Origin: Basidiobolus meristosporus CBS 931.73
Lineage: Eukaryota; Basidiobolomycota; Basidiobolomycetes; Basidiobolales; Basidiobolaceae
DNA length: 64,000 nt
Direction of reading: 5' to 3'
NCBI GenBank assembly: GCA_002104905.1
Contig: MCFE01000002.1
Location: 248,001 to 312,000 of the forward strand
The position numbers were made by a program, and so were the translations under genes. The notes under the pieces are model-generated. The model made no database searches and had not been told where the DNA came from. It saw only the letters and a list, made by a program, of their open reading frames with translations. Shown here in pieces: positions 10,896 to 23,644 of this stretch; position 1 is the stretch's first letter; each line of letters opens with the position of its first letter.

Positions 10896-12008
10896 ATGAA
10901 ACCGTCCAAGCGACACACAATAGCGACAGAAACGAATATGGATGTAGAGGTAAATCTTGTGGTTTTACATCTTGGCTTTTTCTGACGGTTTTCCAAAGTC
11001 GAAAAGTAGGCGATCGAGTAGAGTACAACAACGCCTTTTGTTATTCACCTTCCCCTTCGTCTAGAAAGTCCGCGAACAACAGTGGATTCTTCGCCAAGCC
11101 AAATGAATGCCTGTATGTACACATGTTATTTCACACTGTTGCCGCCGACTTTCGTAGCTAATGGCAAACTCTACACAGTTGAAATCCTCATGAAAAACTC
11201 AAATCGAAATGAGATCCCTTCAAAGAAAGAGAATCCATCAAGAAAGAATGGAAGTGCAGGCTGGAAGAATGTGCTGAAACCTTACACGGAACATCCCGAG
11301 AAGTACTCAGATTCTGTGGTATATTCCTTTGACGATGAAATGGTCGTCATATATGATCAATATCCAAAGGTGAGGCTAAGGTCTTAGTGAACCACCGATA
11401 ACCTTGCCACTGACGTATGATCAAATAACGCACATCCAGGCCAAAAAGCATTTTCTTATATTACCCCGTAATGGCATTGAATCTATTGACGCTTTGACAA
11501 AGGAGGATACTGCAGTCTTGTTGAAGTTGAGATCTAGAGGAAACGAATTGATTCACAAGTTACGGATAGAGTTCCCGGAAATCCGCAATTATCGCTTGGG
11601 ATTCCATGCAATCCCTAGCTTACAGTATGTTGGATCAATCTACTTTGTTAACCTCCGGTTAATAACGGTCATGATTTGGCTTGTCTCTTAAAGGCCACTC
11701 CATATGCATGTAATTAGTCAAGATTTCATCTCACCGTGCCTCAAGAACAAAACTCACTGGAATTCCTTCACTACTGACTTCTTTCGTGATGTGGATGTTG
11801 TATTGGAAGAACTGACATGCAACGGAGAAATTAAGGTGATTTGCATTCCTTCATCATTGGCATACCCCTTAGACTAATCCTTATCAAATCGCAGTACGAC
11901 AAATCACTCTACGAAAGCAAATTGAAAACCCCACTCCACTGTCATCTCTGTGATGTTGCACCAACGAACATGCCGAAATTGAAAGAGCATTTACTTGAAC
12001 ATATTTAG
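10896..12008 (+). CDS. Aprataxin-like DNA 5'-AMP hydrolase (Hnt3)
   Basis: HIT-superfamily nuclear enzyme that removes AMP from abortive DNA-ligation 5' ends. Seen: KNVLKPYTEHPEKYSDSVVY and VIYDQYPKAKKHFLILPRNG of the HIT domain; the histidine triad PLHMHVISQDF near 11695-11735, in the aprataxin form (HxHxh then Q); and a C-terminal C2H2 finger CHLCDVAPTNMPKLKEHLLEH ending at the stop 12006-12008. Introns near 10950, 11120, 11370, 11625 and 11835 join these blocks. The N-terminus, MKPSKRHTIATETNMDVE from 10896, is uncertain because the second exon can be joined in more than one way. There is no FHA domain, as in yeast Hnt3 and unlike human aprataxin. Confidence 0.87.
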
Positions 12009-12294
12009 AGCAATCACGGAAATGGCGTCACTAGAGTTACCTATCTAAATCTGAAGTAAATGTAGTGCTTCCATGACCCGATCATGGACATTTATTCAAT
12101 AGAGTAAACTCAAAAGGAAAGTGGTTGAAAGCAATGTTGAGGAAAGAAAGTGGATGTGTATATATACGACAGATTTACAAGAAACCTTCAGGTTAGAGTG
12201 AATTAGGCATGGGCTTCCTTTGATACACTATAAGGCAAGTAACGGATGCTGTATGTCTAGCAAGGACTTACGCACAAGTCCAGCATAGTGCAAG

Positions 12295-13388
12295 TTACAC
12301 GTCAGATGTTGATGGACGAAAAGCCTCAGCATTATTCTCAAAATATCTAGCTACAGTGTTCCCTCTAGTGCCTGTAAGCTTCATCATGTCTTCAGTGACA
12401 AAATTCATCTCGCGTCGCCTCACTAACTCACATAAATCTAGGTAAGTTTCTATTTGGTATGGTATATTCTCCGGGGTTTGGATCAAATCGAGGTCTTCTA
12501 TACTCCCAAGGTACTGACGGCACTCATCACGCGTAACTGGGTCGAATATAACAGGGGTGTCGAATATCTCACTTGCAACCCTCGCGATTTCTGCTCCGGT
12601 CAAAAGCTTGGGACCTGAGGAAAAGGTTAGCATGGTCAGTACGAAACTAGAAAAACCTGTTGCACTTATGTACCGGTCAAAATATAAGTATGGCTTTGAT
12701 GGCGATCAATCATCGTAGAGTATTCAATTATCTCGCCACAGGCTTGACATACATTGGAAACGTCGAGTGGTGCGAATTCCCCTTCTCCAAGTGGTATAGG
12801 GAGTACATTCTTTTCGAGCAATGGCTTGCGCCACCATACTAGTGTTTGCAAAAGGAAAGTTAATCTATCATAGGTTAGCATTAGTACGGTATATAAAAAC
12901 ATTGGCTACAGATGTGAAATAGATACAGGGAGGCATCCACCTCCAAATACTAACCTTAATATGCAAGTTTGAGCGGGGCTTTGAGTAACGCGCTCTTCAA
13001 GCTGCTTGAATTCGCGCAAGGAATCCAACTGTGAATCCACCCCAACATATGTGAAGCATATAATATTTGGCACGTGAACGATATCAGAGGCCTCAACACA
13101 TAGTAGAGCCAACTTGACTCGCTCTGGCTGAGGCCAAGGTAGAATGACCACCCAATCAAAGCCCTGAAAACAAGAGTTTAAGGCTTCCTGGTTCCCAAAG
13201 TCAGCCTTGACTACGCTACAACCGAAGCCTTCAAGCCTGTCATTAAGGTGGTTATCTTTCACCACTGCTTGAACTTTTTCGAAAGGACGATGGCTTCGAG
13301 ACAGTAGATACGAGCAAAGCCTTAGACCAAGAAAGCAGTCGGCTCCCACCACACATACTTTAGGTTTGTGGTTATCTGAGTGATTCAT
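12295..13388 (-). CDS. NmrA-like NAD(P)-binding atypical SDR
   Basis: Seen: the N-terminal Rossmann start KVCVVGADCFLGLRLCSYLL near residue 10 is a degenerate GxxGxxG (the second Gly is replaced by Cys). It is followed by VVKADFGNQEALNSCFQGFD and VNVPNII-type strands, then PIPLGEGEFAPLDVSNVCQA, TYILTGPKLLTGAEIARVAS and VARYFENNAEAF. This order of blocks is that of NmrA-like and azoreductase-like atypical short-chain dehydrogenases, which bind NAD(P) either for redox sensing or for catalysis. Two introns, near 12640-12670 and 12900-12960, are needed. No substrate can be named. The altered glycine motif leaves open a regulatory rather than a catalytic role. Neighbours give no functional hint. 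Confidence 0.72.
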
Positions 13389-14017
13389 TAGAAAATGAAG
13401 CGACCCGCGTAAGATTAAAATAGAAGAGACGGTTTATCAAAGGGCACTCCAAAATTGTCAAGCAGCTATCAAGAATATGAGGCTGTTGGGTTTTGGTATC
13501 TTTGAATAAATCATGCCACAAGTAGATGAATGTGCATGTTACCCAATCAGGTTACCCAGCAATTGGTTATGGGCATTCATCAACATTCATGTAGCTGATC
13601 CGGAATGAGGGAACTGGGTGAAACGGCATCATCTACTACGACAAAAATGTCAGACACCAAAGAACATCACTACTACCTCAGGTACATCTGCATACCGTTT
13701 CACAGTGGTTAATGAAACCCAAACGGGTTTCTGAGCGCATACACACTGGCTGGTGGAATAATGTAAGTATCGGTTGTTTGCTTAGCGCGTAATTTCTGAA
13801 TCACGAAGTATCTCATCATAAACCGAACTCGATGATTGATTGATCCGCCGCATTTTCTAGAAGTCGGCCATTCCGCCGATTTTTTTGCCCCGTTTCAACG
13901 GAATCCGATCATAAATCTCATATATTAGTCCATATACACAAATTGGCCATCACCAAAGGCATACTCACTGCACCTTTTTCTTATTGAAGCGTATACACCC
14001 AGTGCCTATTGAACACG
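13389..14017. other. Divergent promoter region between NmrA-like and NC2-beta genes
   Basis: No gene, RNA or repeat is recognised in this stretch between two divergently transcribed genes. Confidence 0.4.
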
Positions 14018-14891
14018 ATGAGCGATCGCGAAGGGGGAAATGGCCTCGATGACGATTTGTCCTTGCCCAAAGGTAGAGTGCTCTTTCAATCCCAAATGCT
14101 TTTCTACCCCGTTCAAATGTGATCCTTCCAACTGGTTTGCTAGTTGACACCATCAAGCCAAACCTCACCCCAACTTCAACAAGTTACGCGGGGAAGTCCT
14201 TGTAGTTTCGCTCCCACTCCATAACCCCCTTTTATGACGCGTGTCTCAATACACATCCATTGCCACCAGTACCAGCTAACTAACGTCTCTCTACCTTCCA
14301 CCAGCTACTGTACAGAAGCTCATCAACGAGATGATGCCTGACGACATCGTCTGCGCAAAAGATACCCGGGATCTTTTGATCGATTGCTGTGTGGGTAGGT
14401 TGACCTTTCAGCCTGTGTGTTATGGTCGTCCCTACGCTTCGCTTTGGCTAACGTTTGCTCGATTTTTGGCCTCGTGCAGAATTTATCCACCTTATAGCTT
14501 CGGAGGCTAACGAGATATGTGAGAAGGAGGCGAAGAAAACCATCGCTGCCGAGCACGTGATCGCCTCACTGCAGGTAAGTCGAGATAATCCTTTGTGAGG
14601 GAAGGGTTTGGTGACTTACAGAGTTCGATCTTTGTAGACTCTTGGGTTCGAAAATTATCTACCGGAAGTACAGGAGGTGTTTAAGGAGCACAAGAAGCAA
14701 CAGAAGGTAGGCATCAGCTCGTTGTACTTTCGAGGATTCAACTTATTGACATGATCATACATATATCTCAGGATCGGGATCGTAAGAGCTCGCGTTTGGA
14801 GAACAGCGGGATGTCCGAGGAAGAGCTTCTACGCAACCAAGCGATGCTATTTGCCCAAGCGCGAATGAAGTATGAGGCGCAGCAGCAGTGA
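14018..14891 (+). CDS. NCB2: Negative cofactor 2 beta (Dr1) histone-fold protein
   Basis: NC2-beta forms a histone-fold heterodimer with NC2-alpha (Drap1/Bur6) that clamps TBP on the promoter and blocks TFIIB. Seen: exon 1 MSDREGGNGLDDDLSLPK; then ATVQKLINEMMPDDIVCAKD, LLIDCCVEFIHLIASEANEI, CEKEAKKTIAAEHVIASLQ and TLGFENYLPEVQEVFKEHKK, a complete H2B-like histone fold. The tail RKSSRLENSGMSEEELLRNQ, AMLFAQARMKYEAQQQ is typical of Dr1. Introns at 14073-14304, 14394-14480, 14575-14638 and 14707-14770 (approximate) all keep frame. The total of about 140 residues matches the yeast protein. TBP is shared with Pol III initiation, whose repressor MAF1 is the next gene downstream. Confidence 0.93.
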
Positions 14892-15641
14892 ATTACCAAC
14901 CCGAGTAACTATCTTATGTAAATGGGGCTTGTTGGATGGCCGACCTCCAAGCAAAGCAACCACCATTTCCGGCTCTACCCAACCCAACCTAGCCTTAGCC
15001 TATATGCTACGGACTCGGGACAATATGTGCTTGTTAGACATTCTGTAAATATCTCTTGAATCTTCCCCAATTCCTCCATTTGTCATTTACTCGATTGACC
15101 TTCCATCCAACATCCAATTGAGGGGTTGGTATGGCCACGTTCGTTTGGTGGAGCTTGAATCCATTGTTGCGTTTCTGGTCATTATCTCTTTCTTAACCTT
15201 AGTGTGCAGTGCTCGAATCCAATATCTCTATTTCGGATGCTTGATAGAACTTCCGTCTACTTTATGTACCTTCTCAGGCAGATGCATATACCGATCTCTC
15301 TCCATTCCCTGATGTCGTACCTCGGTTGAATAAAGAACGTTGGTTTCATGTGTGAATTTTACTTCAAAGTGGAAATCCCTTCGATGAACGCAGTCGCGGG
15401 CAAAGTGAAACCTTTTATGAATAAAAACTGGAAATTCGCCAAACAACCATCACCCATTGGCAAGACGTTGGTAAAGTGAAGTGTCCGACAAGCTTGGATG
15501 TTGAGGGACAGTCTATCCACGTGATGCACGGATCCGATGGGGGGGGGTACAAATAGAACATGTTCGCTACGGAGATAGACTACCGAAGTTTGGCCAAATA
15601 ACAAATGAACGTTGAAAACCAAGTCTCTCGCGTGACTCGTT
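14892..15641. other. Intergenic region between convergent genes
   Basis: 3' flanks of NC2-beta and MAF1. It contains a G-run of nine bases at about 15539-15547. ORFs here (for example 15359-15706 minus) overlap the MAF1 3' end and have no homologous motif. Confidence 0.4.
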
Positions 15642-16669
15642 TTACTCGTCCATGTCCTGCATGACATAGTCTTCATACGCGTAGCCCCTACGGAAAGGAA
15701 TCGCATTAATTATGATGGGAACAAGGCGAACCCACGACGATCAACTCTGCTTACTTTTGGCTATCGACATCACTCCCAGACTCGGAGTTGTCGTCCTCGC
15801 GTACTGGCCCTTGATAGCTAGGGGAGAATATGGAGATATGAGTTTGGGCTTGGGCTTGGCGAGACGTCACCACCTGGGTCAACCCCGGCCTACCTTAAGC
15901 TACTGCAGGTGAAGAAGAGGATTCTTTTCAGTTTGCGGTTGAAAAAGAAGTAGTTGAATGACCAGCTGTTCGGATGCAACAAGGTTCGGTTAGACAAGAC
16001 TCCACGCTGGACTGGTGCAACAAGAAGCCTTACATGGAGCTTTCGTCGGCGAACGGATCCGAGTCATTGTCGGGTACGTAGGAGTACACATCGCAATCGT
16101 TGAGCGTGATAGCCTCGTCAAGAACATCCCAAAACCGATGGGTCTGAATCAAATCAGCCCGTCCAAGACTAAACAGGGTGGTGTTGATGGAGTTCATAAC
16201 CATAGGCAGAGAGGGCTGCTTACTAAACTGCTCTGGTTTCAAGTCGCTACGAGAGAAGGGAAGCAGTCAATACGAGCGGGGAGCAGTACAGCGCCAAGGG
16301 TTCCTCACCTGAATTCGTAATCAGGGAAGGATGCGTTCAGGGTGGAGATCAGATAGAACAGCGTTTTCCGGGAGGAGGGCTGATCAAGGGGACCGAACGG
16401 GGATACGATCAGGTGGAGGTTTTGTTCCGGGGATAGACTGTACGCGGTGAGCTCCTCTTGGTGACGGGTCTCCAGCTGTTTGTACAGCTTTTTCTCGGCG
16501 CCGGTGCTTTTGCCTAAACAAAACGTCAGTTCTACGGGTGGTGGAAAGCGAGGAATGGGCCACGCGTACAGGAAAACGCCTCGACTCTCCCGTAGATTTT
16601 GCTGTCGGGCGTCTCGAAGATCAGGTACTTGTTGATCACGTCCAGGGTGGGAAACTCGAGAAACTTCAT
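15642..16669 (-). CDS. MAF1: MAF1, repressor of RNA polymerase III
   Basis: Maf1 binds Pol III and stops it engaging Brf1-TBP when nutrients are short. Seen: the N-terminus [20 protein letters not shown] with [14 protein letters not shown] (motif A region); then [56 protein letters not shown] then [18 protein letters not shown]; and motif [21 protein letters not shown]. Two last small exons give an acidic tail, [15 protein letters not shown] and [13 protein letters not shown], ending at TAA (15642-15644). I found that tail by joining introns of about 80 and 65 bp. All signature blocks are present, so the gene is complete. Control is expected through phosphorylation of the linker after motif A, which cannot be judged here. 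Confidence 0.94.
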
Positions 16670-17218
16670 GGTGGTATGTTAAAGCGACCGCTGGGCTCGA
16701 AGGTTGGTTCTTCTCGTGTCTCTGGTTGAAAGACTTGTGAATCGTGGGTGGGATAAGATTAGTGGCGTATAGTATAATCCCGCCAGAAATATATAGAAAA
16801 TTTTTGGGACATTCGGTTAGCCGTATGCTCGTTCAAGTGAATTTCGATCTCAATGGTGGTTACACGTGAATTGATGATCTCTCTAAGGTACTTCAGTCTA
16901 GTTTCTGGAAACGATGGTCAGAAGTTCTCTATCGATCACATGATGTAGGACCGATTTACCCAAATATATCCAAGTACGTGAATATTATCTATGTAAATGT
17001 AGACGAACATCTTGTCATCAGTACATATAAGTGACTGGAGGCTACGATGGAATATTTATACGAGGAATGTATTTGAGGAGCATGCAGACTAAATGACCAA
17101 ACATAGTGACTGCAGATAACTAGGTCACCAGAGGAAATTGCCTAACCTATATTATACGAAGGATCGAGGTTGATTATACACAAGGTGCTGGAGGTGTCCG
17201 GGGTGTCCGGGGTGACAC
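16670..17218. other. Intergenic region, MAF1 promoter and APC1 3' flank
   Basis: No gene is recognised. A TA-rich segment around 16770-16800 lies 100-130 bp upstream of the MAF1 start. Confidence 0.35.
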
Positions 17219-20200
17219 TCAAGCTATGAGCGAAAGGATGGTATGGACTGCGTCGAGGGGTAATTGCGGGAGCACCCCCGAAAGGAGCAGCAGCGTTTGC
17301 TTGGGATCTTCGGACTTCTGGCTCTTGATCAACTCCGACATTTGCCTTAGCACGCACGGGTTTGGTATCTCGTTGTATATCAGATACCCACGAAGATAGC
17401 CTTGCGGATTCAGGGGGAACTCGAGCTGGTTGAGGTACTGTCGGATCGTCTGAGTTCGGTTGGGGTCGTCCACTTGGGTGAAGGCGGTGCTGAGTTGATG
17501 CTCGATGTAAGCCCGGAACTCTTGCTGGATAAGAGGCTCGTTGCGACTGTGGTAAGCCGGAGAGTTGTAGTAGTGAAGGATGATCTTGGTGTTCCATAAC
17601 GAATGGGACTCTACCCGGCTACGCAGAGATTGCAGGCTATGGTATAGCGCGAGGTAAGTGTGGAGGATTTCCGGTTTATCTTTGGTCACGCACTCGTAGA
17701 GTATCGATCGACAAAACTCGGACAACCCTTCGGTCCCAGTCCCGACCCCAACGCTGCTGGCGGTGTTGGCGTCCTGTATATCACAGAAGTATTGTGTGAA
17801 GGCCTGCAGCTGCGGGTCCGCTGAGAAGGATTTCATGTCTTCAGTAACTGCCGAGGCCCCCTTCATATGGCTCAATCTCGAGAAGCCCTGGGTCAGGATG
17901 CTTCTGTAACCCTTGGGGTCTTCATTGTATGACAGATGGCCGATCTTTCGTTTGACAAATATGGTTGGGTTGTTGGAGAGGGATTTGGCGTGGAACTCGT
18001 TCCCTGCGATATCCAACACGATGGGCCAATACCTCGGACTACTGATGGTAATGGAATGAACGATCTTAAGGTCGGGAAGCAGACATGGTGTAGTCAGCTC
18101 ATACTCCGATGTCTCCCCGTCTTCTTTGAGCAGTTTCACCGAGATGGGTATATGGCAGGCCTCTCGGGTATCTATATCCCGCGTGACCAAGCAGCGCGGC
18201 TCAATGGCCAAGACCCAGAGATGTCTGAGTGCTTGGAGATGGGATCGATTGTCGCCAGGGTCTTTCGGGTAGCGAGGGAACAGCGAAATCACAAGAGCCG
18301 CGATGGCTTTGTTTGACCTTCCCAATGTGAAGTTGCCGCCTCCTAGGAAGAGAAGGCCAAGTGCCATATGCGATGCCATGTGGTTTCCGTAGGTGACATC
18401 TGGCGTGATTCTTCCGTGTAGCACCCGTAATCTACGCATCACCTCCAGATTGCCAGTGCCCGCCATGACGAGGGCAACAGAAGTGCACACCACATCTAGA
18501 CAAGACTTCACCGTGCTCCTGGTGATATTCTCTTCAAACGCGGCTGACGGACCACCCGATGACAAGAGGATGAAATGGTCCAATTTGGCCAAGAGACACT
18601 GGAAGGCCGTCTCGTTTGCCGATCCAGCATACTTCAAGCCAATGCTGAAGCAGGCCCCAGCAACAATATAGTAGCAGAAGCGCTTCATGGATTCCCTGTA
18701 GGGCAAGCTTATGCTGGGGCTGCCCGGGGAGCTCTTCAACGCGGGCTTGATCGAATCGGGGATCTGGGACTGAATCCACTCCTCGGTAGGTTCAATGGAG
18801 CTCCATAGGATCAAGTTGCGGCTGATAACTCTCAAAGCTGTGAAATCAGGTCGAATGCTTTCAAGTTGTGCCCAGTTGTCCGGAATTCGAAGTTTTTCGG
18901 CAACAACCTGATTCTGCGTGCGGATATACATCAAGCCTAGAGCAAGCGTAGCTCCAGGGGCAGTAATGTCGGTGTTAATATACACGGACTCGTTTCCCTT
19001 AGACTCTGCACATCTCCCGAGGCCTAGAGGTTTTCCATTCTTGTTCAAGTGTCTTCCCCCGTTCATCAGGCGACACAGCTCTTCAACAATGTGCAAGTCG
19101 GTAAGCCCCGCCATATCATCGCCGCGACCTAGAGTGATTAGCCCAAGGGCAACTCCAGCCGAGAGTGCCACGCTCTCAGGCAGGTCGTGAGCTTCTGAAG
19201 ATGGCGTGTTTCTTTTTCCCAGTTCTTTGAGCATCACTTCAACCATTCGTCGATGAGACGATCCCAAGTAAACGAGACCCATTCCTAATAAGCTTGCCGA
19301 CTGGGTAAGCGGAGAAAGGTGGATATCCGAAGAATCAGGCGACAATAAGGGGGGGATGTGGATTGCTAGTAATTTAGTCACCGTGGTGTCCATCGTACCA
19401 CAGTAGGCGGAGGATAATCCAAGGAGCAAGCCTATCGACGTCATATCATGCTTATGGGTCAGGTAGCTAAACGAATGCCATGGGACCATTCTTCGGAGGT
19501 GACCTGTTAATCCAAGGGCATAAAGCAGCCCGGCATGCTTGCTATCCGGCTCATCAGGCCTGTTGTATACGATCCAAGAGCCATCGATCTCACTACAGTA
19601 TTGTGATATCCGTAAACCAGCAGCGACACCGTCATGGAAGGACGGCCATTCCTCGTATTCTGGAGGGAAAAGGGCAGTATCCAAGGCAACCACTGAATTC
19701 AGAGGGGGAATCTTCGCAGCAACGGTAATCCCCGGAATGGGGTATTTCTCAGCCAAATTCGGTTTAAAGGTGCCGAATGTTAAAATACCGCGACCCACCG
19801 GTAAGGCATAGGTGCGGCGAGAAAGAATTCCTATGTGGCCTTGTTGAACAGCGGATATCTCGTGCTCGCTGGTCTCAGCCAGATCCGAAATGAACAACTT
19901 CACCGGCTTTGTGGACTGCAGTAGCCTTTGGACTTCTTTGAGCCTCAGGTCGTCGCAAAATCGGAGCATCGGGATTTCGTTCAAGGTAATCTCTGCGCCG
20001 GTTTCGTCGGTGTTTGAGCCCTGGATTGGCAGTACAGATTGGCAAATGCTATGAACATCCGAAGGTTGATTTGCCTGTGATCAGCAAGGGGTTACACATT
20101 GGACTGTATCGATGTGGCGTGGTTGGCAACGTACCATTTGCTTTTTGGATGATTCAGGGGGCGACAGGTTGCTTTGAAGCTGCTCAGCCATGTCTTCTCT

Positions 20201-22903
20201 ACCTAATGAACAATCTTAGCACCCAATCAGCTCTTTCGATAAACGGTAAGCATACCTATCAGTCTGTAGGCGTCTATTGGCCAATTGGCTGAAGGCTTTT
20301 TGCGGCAATGATGGATTGCCTCGCGGAGCGGAAGCGAGATACCAAACGGAAGTTGTTCCAGGTCTCTCTGTTGAAAATCTTCATCGATCATCGTCTTGAT
20401 CAACGATTCAGGATTTTCTTGGCACGAAACCAGCGTATGGAAGAGTTTGCAGATTGCTCGAGTCTGTGTGCAGCAACGTCTGTTCAATACGAAGTCTTCA
20501 TCGCTACGGCCGAATATACTCGGGATTTGGTGAGGCGAGGGAAAGTCAGAGATTGGCTTCAAGCTAAGAATATCCAGCACCCATTGGTATATGTTGGGAG
20601 GACTGATAGCAATCAGCTCATATTCCGGCGGGGTTTCAATAAGCAGGCCTAGATGAAGGAAATTGTCAGCAATGTTTGCGTAAGAATTGGCGGTTACGTT
20701 CGGTGCTACCATTCGGAAGATCATAATCTACATCATTGTCTCGTCTGTAATAATCAATGTAGTTCTCCCATTGAATAATCGTTGCAAGTTGAACAAGTAC
20801 GGGGCAGAGATCCTTGGTAGAAGGTTGAGTAATCACGTTCAACTTCGCGTCTTCGTAGACTAGGTGAAGAGCAAAAAGCACTTGTGCGAGTAGGTTCGGA
20901 AAGCAGGATACCACTGGATGAGAAGTGTGCAGTCTTCGGGATTCCTCATAAAGCCTAGTATATTTGTGCTTCGATAAAACGGGTAAACGAGAATCACCCA
21001 AATATGCTTCGAAATTTTGGTGGAACCTCGCGTGATGCTCCGAGCCAAGCAGAAACTCCCAGTCATCCTCCGAGTCCTGTTCTGAGTTACTAACAGAATC
21101 TGGCTCGACTGAGCGCTCTTGAGCAGATGTTCCAGCGGGAAGTTTTGCTTGACAGAAATAAAGCAGATTAACAATGAATGTATCCCATTCGTCATCACTG
21201 CCTGCATATTGCCATATTGCAACGTCAAATAATGCGCCAAAAAGGTACTGTATGTGTCGATAGGAAGGGCGCAACTAAGCGCTTTGAGACAGCGACGGAC
21301 TAGCATCGATTTAGGAATAAAATCTAGCGCAACCCGAACTACGCTAGAGTCCGAGAGCATGAGATTGACTCGACTAGAGACCTGATCCTGGATATCAACA
21401 ACGTGAACATTTCCCGGATCACGGAACAAAGTTGGATTCTCGTCGAATGACATGTCATGGCTAATGTCCATCGACATGTCCATGTCCATGTCCATATCAG
21501 AATCAGAGCATGGTGTTGAAGAGAAGATCGGATGACTACGGGAGGGAGTGTGAGGCATCTCGGGCGGTTTCGCTACGTCCAAAATCTTTGTTGAGAGCGT
21601 GCACTCAAGTTCAACCTGGCCAGCGACTTGTAGTTGTAAAGTCGAATTGGGCTTTAATACAAGAATGTCCACCAAGTCCTTTCGAATCGCTTTGATGGGT
21701 ATTGCTGCGATTCCCTCAGTCTTCAGAACCTGCTTTGACTTGCCTAGGTTGTTCTGACTGTAAGCAATGTCAAACCCATACAACGTCTTTGTAGCCTTGA
21801 ATAGAAAACATAGCACCTCGTTGCCTCTTAAATCATGCGAAATGAAAACATTGTCGGCTTGGCTACATAGAATAAACCAACATCAGTATGTTTCTTGTAT
21901 ATGAATAATGGGGGCTTTACCTTGCAGATGGCTCGGACCATAGCAATTGCAAGGATATAGGAGATTTCATCTGTGCAGTGTAGCAATAAGATAAGGCAGA
22001 TGTTTGTTCAGGTTCGCCGGACCATACTCTCTCGAGTTCTAAACTTGACTCTCTGCGACTTTTTTTGTTGGGCACATATGGCACTTTCTCGTCTGTTGTT
22101 TGACTGATCTTGCTATAGGTCCAGATATAATGCTTACGGGTTGACTTGCTAAATGTAACTATAATCGGATGATTGTCCGTCCTGTCGCTTACAAATACCA
22201 CTGCATGATTCGCGTCAGCAAACGGCTGATCTAGAATCAAGGGTGGAGGAAGGGCTTTGTCAGGGCGTGTTGTAAGATACTTCATTTCTTCAAAAGGCTC
22301 TAACAGTGTGAAGAATATGGGAAAATTGTTCAACTCTGGCCGCGCCATATGGACCTTATCCTCAAGGCCGCGTTTGAAGAGCAAACCATTCGTTAAGGGC
22401 CAAGCTTCTGCGACAGGAAATGGTAGGTGGATGATATGTGCTTCCCCATTTTCAAAGTACACTCGCGCGGTGTCACGCAGTAGTACAAAGAGGATTTTCC
22501 TTCTAGCTGCAGTGTGTTTTGCACTTGAGTTGGATCCCTTTTCGGCATTCGAGTCCTCAGGAGCTTGGTTAATATTTTGACCAAGTTTATCCGCTTCGAG
22601 GATGTCACTCATTTGCTTTTCCTCAAAGCATGCCCAAAAGGCCTGCCGGATCGGAAGTAGCTCCTCGGGGAAAGTGAATTTTTTCTTCAATAATGAGCCT
22701 TGACTCCAGATGACACTGGTTCGAGTGAGGTAGATTTCCTCTTCCCCGCCGCCCTTTGCTTCATATAACTTGTAGTTGTTTGGTAAAGAATACCGAGGCT
22801 GGAAGGAAGGAAAATGCGGTAAGAATACGTCAGTTGGCTGTGTCGAAACACTTGAAAGTGTTGAGCCGTATGGTTTGAATTTCCCTAGATACTGGACTTG
22901 CAT
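17219..22903 (-). CDS. APC1: Anaphase-promoting complex subunit 1 (APC1)
   Basis: Largest scaffold subunit of the APC/C ubiquitin ligase. Seen: the start MQVQYLGKFKPYGSTLSSVS at 22903 leads an N-terminal WD40-like region (EEEIYLTRTSVIWSQGSLLK; LRDTARVYFENGEAHIIHLP). It is followed by a linker with an Asp-Met repeat near 21470-21500. The long last exon (17219-19984, 921 codons) carries the diagnostic proteasome/cyclosome repeats: LTGHLRRMVPWHSFSYLTHK, HDMTSIGLLLGLSSAYCG, SLLGMGLVYLGSSHRRM, SAGVALGLITLGRGDD, GATLALGLMYI and MALGLLFLGGGNFTLG. Four or five introns lie between 20000 and 21920. The predicted size of about 1,700 residues fits the family. A securin gene, the product of which is a target of this complex, lies 1.2 kb upstream on the opposite strand. 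Confidence 0.95.
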
Positions 22904-23168
22904 AACAACTCATGTATGGACACTCAGTCGGCACTACTCCACACCCAGTATCTGACCAAATGAGCAAACAACTTTGTGTTTTCTTTGTTTTGTTTTCTTG
23001 AGATCGATAATTCGAATTTCTCATCCAATTGCTACCCCCTATAGTTGGTCGATTTTTGTATGATTGTTGGAGGGCCATCTATGGATTTCTGGAGAAAAAC
23101 CAGTCTCCCGATGACCATATCATTGGTTTATTATATACAGTATTCACTTGTATGCTTTGCTCCTACCT

Positions 23169-23552
23169 CTACTCTTCATGATGGTAATACTCTCTAAAAG
23201 TGACATAACGACGTCTATGTGGCTGGCTATAGTGCCCTTCGAACTCCTCGATGATCGCGTTGGTGACCTCCTCCAACTCGGCACACATTTCATCAAACAG
23301 GTCAACTTCAGTGATCTTAGGGCCTAGGAAAAACGCTTCCAGCCACTCTTCGTCTGAATCGTCGTCAGAAACGTCGGTGTACCACTCTTCCCAAGATATA
23401 TCGTAACTTTCCACCGTGGGCAGAGAAGCATTCTGCTCGAGGGTAACCTCCTCAATAACCACAGAATGGCCAGGCGATATAATGGTTCTTTTGGAAGTAG
23501 TGGTACTGACACCGCTGTTGGGTGGCGAAACTGAATCTTTCTTGGAAGACAT
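23169..23552 (-). CDS. Small acidic protein of unknown function
   Basis: A 127-residue single-exon ORF not recognised as any family. Seen: a Ser/Thr-rich N-terminal third, then a strongly acidic, tryptophan-containing middle (ISWEEWYTDVSDDDSDEEWL), a hydrophobic-acidic stretch, and a basic-then-acidic end RRRYVTFREYYHHEE. It has no signal peptide, membrane segment or Cys motif. A TATA box (23638-23644, minus strand) lies about 86 bp upstream of the ATG, which supports a real transcript. It sits between APC1 and securin; no functional link can be claimed. It could be a lineage-specific nuclear or chaperone-like acidic protein. Confidence 0.55.
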   Translation of the reverse strand: MSSKKDSVSPPNSGVSTTTSKRTIISPGHSVVIEEVTLEQNASLPTVESYDISWEEWYTDVSDDDSDEEWLEAFFLGPKITEVDLFDEMCAELEEVTNAIIEEFEGHYSQPHRRRYVTFREYYHHEE

Positions 23553-23637
23553 GGTTGGATCTTTTATTCAAGAGCGCACGACAGCCTTGGGGATGATTAA
23601 TTTGATGTGTAATCGTTGTGATACCCACGTCTGATGG

Positions 23638-23644
23638 TTATATA
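23638..23644 (-). promoter_or_regulatory. TATA box (TATATAA) of the small acidic gene
   Basis: TATATAA on the minus strand about 86 bp before the start codon at 23552. Confidence 0.45.

Noticed and set aside
15359-15706. Minus-strand ORF of 115 codons downstream of NC2-beta
   Set aside because: It overlaps the last exon of MAF1 in another frame and has no recognisable features; treated as a shadow.
16015-16729. Plus-strand ORFs at 16015-16320 and 16538-16729
   Set aside because: They are antisense shadows of MAF1 exons on the minus strand.
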